A stretch of DNA of 64,000 nt from Primula veris (taxonomy: Eukaryota > Streptophyta > Magnoliopsida > Ericales > Primulaceae), in assembly GCA_963682055.1 (NCBI GenBank), contig OY821747.1:23992126-24056125 (forward strand), given 5' to 3'. The notes beneath the pieces are model-generated. The model worked only from the letters and a program-made list of their open reading frames with translations. It did not search any database and was not told the origin of the DNA. The position numbers were made by a program, and so were the translations under genes. Positions 59,251-64,000 of this stretch are shown here, piece by piece. Each line of letters begins with the position of its first letter. Positions within the stretch are counted from its first letter, which is position 1.

Positions 59251-61498
59251 ACATGTCTCCATGTCCGTATTGTTCTTTTATCTCTTCTTTTGGTTGTAAT
59301 TTTGTATAGATCTTTGACTGTTGTAAACTAGATTATAATTGGTTTTGATACATGTTAAGTTGTATAAGAATGTGAGGTTTATTAATGAGAAGAATGTAAG
59401 TTGCGTTGGAATTAGAATGAGCATTGACGCTGTTCGTTTGTACTGTTTTCTTCTTCTTTTTGTACACATCTGTGATGATTTGTGTTTGATATAATAGATT
59501 ATAAATTGTTCTAACTTTAATCATTGATTATTCCTTAGTTTTGTTAGTGCTATAATGAAAATTTGAGAATGACTAGAACCTTTTGAGGATCTCTCCTCCG
59601 TACTTTATGTGGCGTTCTGTTCTTTTATATGGTCTTCCGCCTTTCAAAAATATCTTATAAATGGGTTATAATGGGTTTTGATACATTGCAAGTGGTCATG
59701 TCATCTGCAACCGTTCATTTTAGTATACTTCAGCTGGCAACCGGAGACGGTAGTTGTGAGTTGTACGTTGCAGGTGTATTTGCATGCAGGATATTTATCA
59801 AATGATTGGTTTGGTGTTTTTTCTTATTTCTTCTGCAGTTTTTGGAAAATTTATGGTTGTTGTCGGCATTGAAACCGTTGAAGAGGATATGTTTATCTCT
59901 GCTTACATCCAAGTTGCATTTACAATCATGTTTTAAAAACAAAGTTAGATGTGATTCTCGAATAGTTGCATTTTTCATCAGACCAGTTATGGTTAAATAA
60001 CGATGAGCTGCTTTCAGGCACTGAGAACTTTAAACCACAGTTGCATGAAGCGGGGGTGGAGCGGAGCGGGAAACGGATGGTAGTATAAGTGAGGAAGCGC
60101 TGTCCGAAGCTCCTATTAGAAGTTATATTTTTTAAAATAACTCTATGCAATGAAATAGTAATATGTTTTTCAATACTTACCAAAGTAAAATAGAGGGTTG
60201 GATTAGATGTGGCGTTTCTTGGTGAGATATTTACAAGTTGGGTATAGGTCTACATAAAATTTTCATTCGATATCTTTCTACTTCTCATCGTTGCTCTATA
60301 TTTCTTTCCCCTTTTACACATGGTAATGGGAAGTTTCTATAAAGCGCAGCAGCAGACATTTGAGGTCAAAGCGAATATACGTCATGAGTTCCAGAAATAT
60401 GCTTTAAAGTTTAAACGACTAAGAGACCGGGATTGGTTGTTTTACATGAATTGCATGCTCTTGCATTTCTGTTCAATCGCACTATTCTAACTTTTCTTTA
60501 ATCGGAGCAATTATCAGTTTGACAGAAAAGCAGGCTGCATTGTGTTGTTTTTGGCAATCCTTGAATAAGGGCATCATTCTCTTTAAGCATGAGCGTGATA
60601 TATTTCTGCAATGCTAAAATCAGATCTCGTTTACATTTGGTAACAAATTAACAATCCTGGCAGGATTTATGCATATTATATCTCATCGATTTCCTGGCAT
60701 TATAATCCAATTTTTAGGCTTCAAATCAAAGTTTTGCAGAACAAACTCCTATCAGACTCACGTATCCACAATCAAATTCACATATTCGGTAAACATAGGC
60801 CATGCATATTTCAAAATATGAAATAATTTGAGAACAGCAAACTGATGCAGTGAATATATGATCGTACATGTGAGTATGTGAACCAATCTAGCTCTTTAGC
60901 TCTACTCACTATTAGTAGCAAAACATATCAGAATAGCTCCAGTAAAAAAAAATCTCATAGGAAAAGTTATAATGCAAATCATTGGTTATAAAATAAAAAA
61001 GACTACAGAAAAGGAATTACAATATAAAGAGTATATTCACATAATGTAAATAAATACCAAACAGTAGCAAAACATATCAGAATAGCTCCAGTAAAAAAAA
61101 ATCTCATAGGAAAAGTTATAATGCAAATCATTGGTTATAGAATAAAAAAGACTACAGAAAAGGAATTACAGTATAAAGAGTATATCCGCATAATGCAAAT
61201 AAATACCAAACAGAGAAGCTGGGAAACACGGGTTTCAAACTTGAACCTATTATATGTCAACTATAATACACACTGAAAAAAAAACTGAAACAATAATAAT
61301 ATACATTATACATTAACACTCCTATTTTCATCATACAAAAGATGATAATAGAATATGTATACATAAAACAAACTATGTGTTTATTTTACACAACCACCCT
61401 TGACACAAGTTTTCCGAAAAAACTATATCCCTTACATTTTTATAACCTGTATTTTGTGCAAAACGGGGCGGTTTTCCATTTTTCGCCACCATGGAAAT
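59251..61498. other. Intergenic region
   Basis: No coding gene was recognised; the frames at 59678-60183 are short and overlapping and show no family features. The right part holds a 149-bp tandem duplication and then the 3' flank of the WRKY exon. Confidence 0.5.
60914..61211. repeat. 149-bp tandem duplication
   Basis: agtagcaaaacatatcagaa starts at 60914 and again at 61063. The two copies differ at only a few positions (for example attcacataatgt versus atccgcataatgc), so the duplication is recent. Confidence 0.9.
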
Positions 61499-61763
61499 TT
61501 ATGCTTTGATATTTTCTTCTTTAAGCTGCAATTGAAGGTGTCTTTGATCATAATTAAATTCCATTTCTTGATTTGAAGTACGTTTTCTAGCCATAGGCTT
61601 TTGTGGTTTCATCTCAGGAGCAGAACTATTTGAGCGTTTAGGTGCAGGTACATCATGATTATGTTTGCCTTCGTATGTTGTTATAACAGCTTTCGGGTCC
61701 GTTGAAGATCTCTCGACGTGTTTACGGACATTGCACCCATTAAAAGTGCATTTATAGTAACTC
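61499..61763 (-). CDS. Last exon of a group I WRKY transcription factor (partial)
   Basis: The exon begins after the acceptor CTTGCAG|G, and its first base completes an Arg codon. This is the conserved PR-intron position of the C-terminal WRKY domain. It reads [20 protein letters not shown], then [20 protein letters not shown], so the zinc finger C-x4-C-x23-H-x-H is complete. A basic, Ser/Gln-rich tail of about 45 residues ends at TAA (61499-61501). WRKY factors bind W-box promoters, often in defence and stress responses. I did not find the preceding exon with WRKYGQK up to the window edge. It probably lies beyond 64000 after an intron of more than 2.2 kb, but an orphan fragment is possible. 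The exon itself has no lesion. Confidence 0.85.
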
Positions 61764-62092
61764 CTGCAAGTAGAACCTATATAGTTAGTAGATATATAAT
61801 CAATATTTCAAAGTAAATAAATACCGGTAAAACATAAAAACAATACTAAGTGCTTAGAAACCCAACAAACTCAGGTTAATAGTTTGTTGTAAATTAATTC
61901 TGAAGGGCCTTTCAGAAATAAAAAAGACATAGAGATGTTGCATATCACAAGTATTGAGGCATTTACTGTTGAGTAATGATACGGAATAGGAATTACGGAG
62001 AAGACAAGAGCCAAAAAAAAATTCTCAAATTGTACAAATTACATCGATGAATTAGAATAGAAGACGTATCTAAGAAAGTCCAGATCACACAT

Positions 62093-62302
62093 CCCTGTTT
62101 GGTTGCAGGTTAAGCCCAGTTTTTTTTGTTTTTTAGGTTAAAACTGGACTGCATTTGGTTGACCAGCTAAAAAGTAAGATTTTCTGGTTTGTTGGCCTGA
62201 ATTAGTTAAAACTTAAAAGCTTTAAGCTGGCTGAACATATCAATTTTTTTTGAATTTAAAAAAGACTAGCTCATTTGCTTAAAGCTGCAATTAAACAAAC
62301 TC
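62093..62302. mobile_element. MITE of the GTTTGGTTGCAG family
   Basis: The left end CCTGTTTGGTTGCAGGTTAA and the reversed right end AGTTTGTTTAATTGCAGC form imperfect inverted repeats. The interior ttaagctggctgaacatatc and the right end are close to the repeated unit of the array at 8.9-13.2 kb. Confidence 0.6.
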
Positions 62303-62647
62303 ATAATCCAATAAGGCACAACCAATAAGGACTATACAGCAGGAGTTATAGAGCTGATGCATATGTGTAGTTTCCAGTTTCATGTAAAAGTCCATATCAT
62401 GCAAAACATTTGGTTTATCAACAAAAAAAAAACAGTCAATTAAAAGTGGTGCTATGCAACTAATGTAAACAACATCGTTACATAATAGTTTGTCCGTATG
62501 GACTTTTTATTGTTGAATCCAAAACATTTACAACTAGTAAAGCATGCTTAAAGCTTCTTGCCGCGGAATGTTTTTGTATTTAACTTAATTCTCATACATT
62601 CATGTGTTTGTTACTTTGTTTTTATAAACTTTGCTATGTGTATCTTA

Positions 62648-63389
62648 GAGCATTCTCAACAGCATTCACTAAGAGCCTCTATATGTATTAACTTTATACA
62701 AAAGTGTCAAAATCGTTACCCAACAGTTGCCCTTTAACTTATCGAGCTCTATAAAATATAGAAAACCTTTCTACATGTAGAGAGAAATTCCAACTTATTA
62801 TAGAGCATATTTTAAGTGGGACCCATCCCATAACAAAACCAGGCTCATCTGATTTTTCTTTCACTTTCCCCTTTTCTATTCTCTCTATAGGTTTTTACAC
62901 CCCCAAATGGTGAATTAGGCTCATCTCTCACCTCTTGATCACTTCATCTCCTCCACCAATCACTTTCATCCGATTTATCACCTCCTTCGTTCTCTTTCTC
63001 ATCTGTCCGTAACCACCACGACGGTTAAATGTCACCAAATCGTCTCCTCCATTATTCTCCTTTATCCATTATTGTCTTTTATCCATGTCCTTAGTTTTTA
63101 TTGTCCTAGAGTCGGATTGACGACAACGGTGAACTATGGTGACTGCCTCCGTCAAGATCCACCACTCAATGAACAAGCAATATCACAGTAAAGAATGGGT
63201 GCGAAGAGAAAAAGTAGTGTTTTGAACAAAATCTAAATTTTGGGAGTAAATAAACAAATCAGTAAAAGTATTAAACCTTAATTTATTAGGTTATATTAAA
63301 AGGTTCTATTGTACTGTTGTGCAACATCTTCAAATATAGCCTTATATGGTGTATAAGTCTATAGATAAAGAAAACAGTTGAGAATGCTC
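62648..63389. mobile_element. Tourist/PIF-Harbinger-like non-autonomous element (742 bp)
   Basis: The left end GAGCATTCTCAACAGC and the reversed right end GAGCATTCTCAACTGT are flanked by the 3-bp duplication TTA (62645-62647 and 63390-63392), typical of PIF/Harbinger. The middle (about 62870-63200) has a more balanced base composition and could be captured host sequence, but I recognise no gene in it. Confidence 0.65.
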
Positions 63390-64000
63390 TTATATTATGG
63401 AGTACTATTTATTTTTAACTTTTGAAACTTATGTCTTTTCTATGTAACTTCTAAATAGCAATAACCTCGGAGAAATTTTTTTTCGTAGACTCGTATAGAA
63501 ATTTTACTATATGCACTAATATTATGTGCAAAAAGTAAATTTGTCAAAAATAGGTTTTAAAATTATTGACATGCTTAAAAAGTATGGAAAGTTATAATTG
63601 TAGTTTATACTTTATACAAACAAAGGGACAAGAGAACTAGAGAAGGAGGCATGATTAGGGGACAGAAGTCTTGACTAATTATAACATAAGTACCCAGAAA
63701 AATCCATGATAACAATACTAAGTGCGTAGAAAGTAGAAACCCAACAAACTCAAGTTCATAGTCTAGTGTAATTTAATTCTGAAGGGACTTTCCGACATAA
63801 TTTTTTTGTAAATGTCGCATATCACTAATATGAGGCGTTTATTGTTGACTAATGATACAGTGTAGGAATTACGTAGAAGAAGGTGTCAAATAATTTTTCT
63901 CAAATTGTATAGATAAATCCAAGGAACATAGATTAGAAGACCTATTTCAGACATTAAATAGCACTATTACAGATACAAAATCCAGATCGCACAATCGTGT

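Larger units (their letters stand above)
61764..64000 (-). other. Probable intron (or flank) of the WRKY gene, rich in insertions
   Basis: No coding exon was recognised. Two related segments (about 61838-62092 and 63700-63975) share aacaatactaagtgc, aacccaacaaactca, taattctgaaggg and ggaattac blocks in order and form a direct duplication. Between them lie two MITEs, at 62093-62302 and 62648-63389. Confidence 0.5.

Noticed and set aside
62870..63200. Balanced-composition middle of the Tourist-like element as a captured gene piece
   Set aside because: No reading frame or protein family could be recognised, so gene capture is not claimed.
1..64000. CRISPR arrays, rRNA genes, complete tRNA genes, prokaryotic-style operons
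   Set aside because: None seen. The tandem repeats are long-unit or AT-rich plant repeats without unique spacers, and only incomplete tRNA-like pieces inside transposons were found.

Overview
This is a 64 kb piece of a plant nuclear genome. It is AT-rich, its genes are split by GT-AG introns, and the space between genes is filled with transposons and MITEs. The gene complement (LPR-type multicopper oxidase, EDR2/DUF1336 protein, group I WRKY exon, TMEM230) and the repeat types (CACTA, copia, hAT, Stowaway-like, Mutator-like foldback) suit a eudicot. An asterid is my guess only.

Layout. 1-5.4 kb: intergenic, with a 34-bp minisatellite, a foldback repeat and MITEs. 5.67-7.28 kb (minus): two-exon TMEM230-like gene. 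8.8-13.2 kb: an old tandem array whose units resemble the end of a MITE family, interrupted by an hAT-like element with a perfect 8-bp target duplication and by a Stowaway-like MITE that itself holds an hAT element. 14.3-14.5 kb: a stray fragment of an LPR-type oxidase gene. 17.0-24.5 kb: a roughly 0.4 kb hAT-type element split by a 7.1 kb Ty1/copia LTR retrotransposon on the minus strand. Its two 224-bp LTRs differ at one base, but its coding region is full of stops and frameshifts.

26.1-43.8 kb (plus): an apparently intact LPR1/LPR2-type multicopper oxidase (ferroxidase) gene of three exons. Its first intron is 15.8 kb because an 11.8 kb CACTA (En/Spm) transposon sits in it in antisense orientation (28439-40245, TSD TTG). 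The CACTA carries a TNP2 transposase gene with five in-frame stop codons but no frameshift, and a second, multi-exon TNPA/Transposase_24-like gene whose reading frame is open across all splice sites.

45.9-53.4 kb (plus): a nine-coding-exon EDR2-like (DUF1336) gene with an N-terminal myristoylation motif. A probable 5'UTR intron upstream is filled by about nine tandem repeats. 56.1-57.5 kb: a 1.37 kb nearly perfect palindrome, probably a Mutator-like foldback element, just upstream of a single-exon membrane-anchored methyltransferase gene (58.4-59.1 kb). 61.5-61.8 kb (minus): the last exon of a group I WRKY factor; the exon with WRKYGQK is not seen and may lie beyond the right edge.

No operon-like or defence-system organisation is present. 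The most unusual content is the transposon biology: a host iron/phosphate-signalling gene carrying a large transposon in its intron, a young non-autonomous-looking copia element, and a MITE end apparently amplified into a tandem array. All calls come from reading the sequence; no database search was run.
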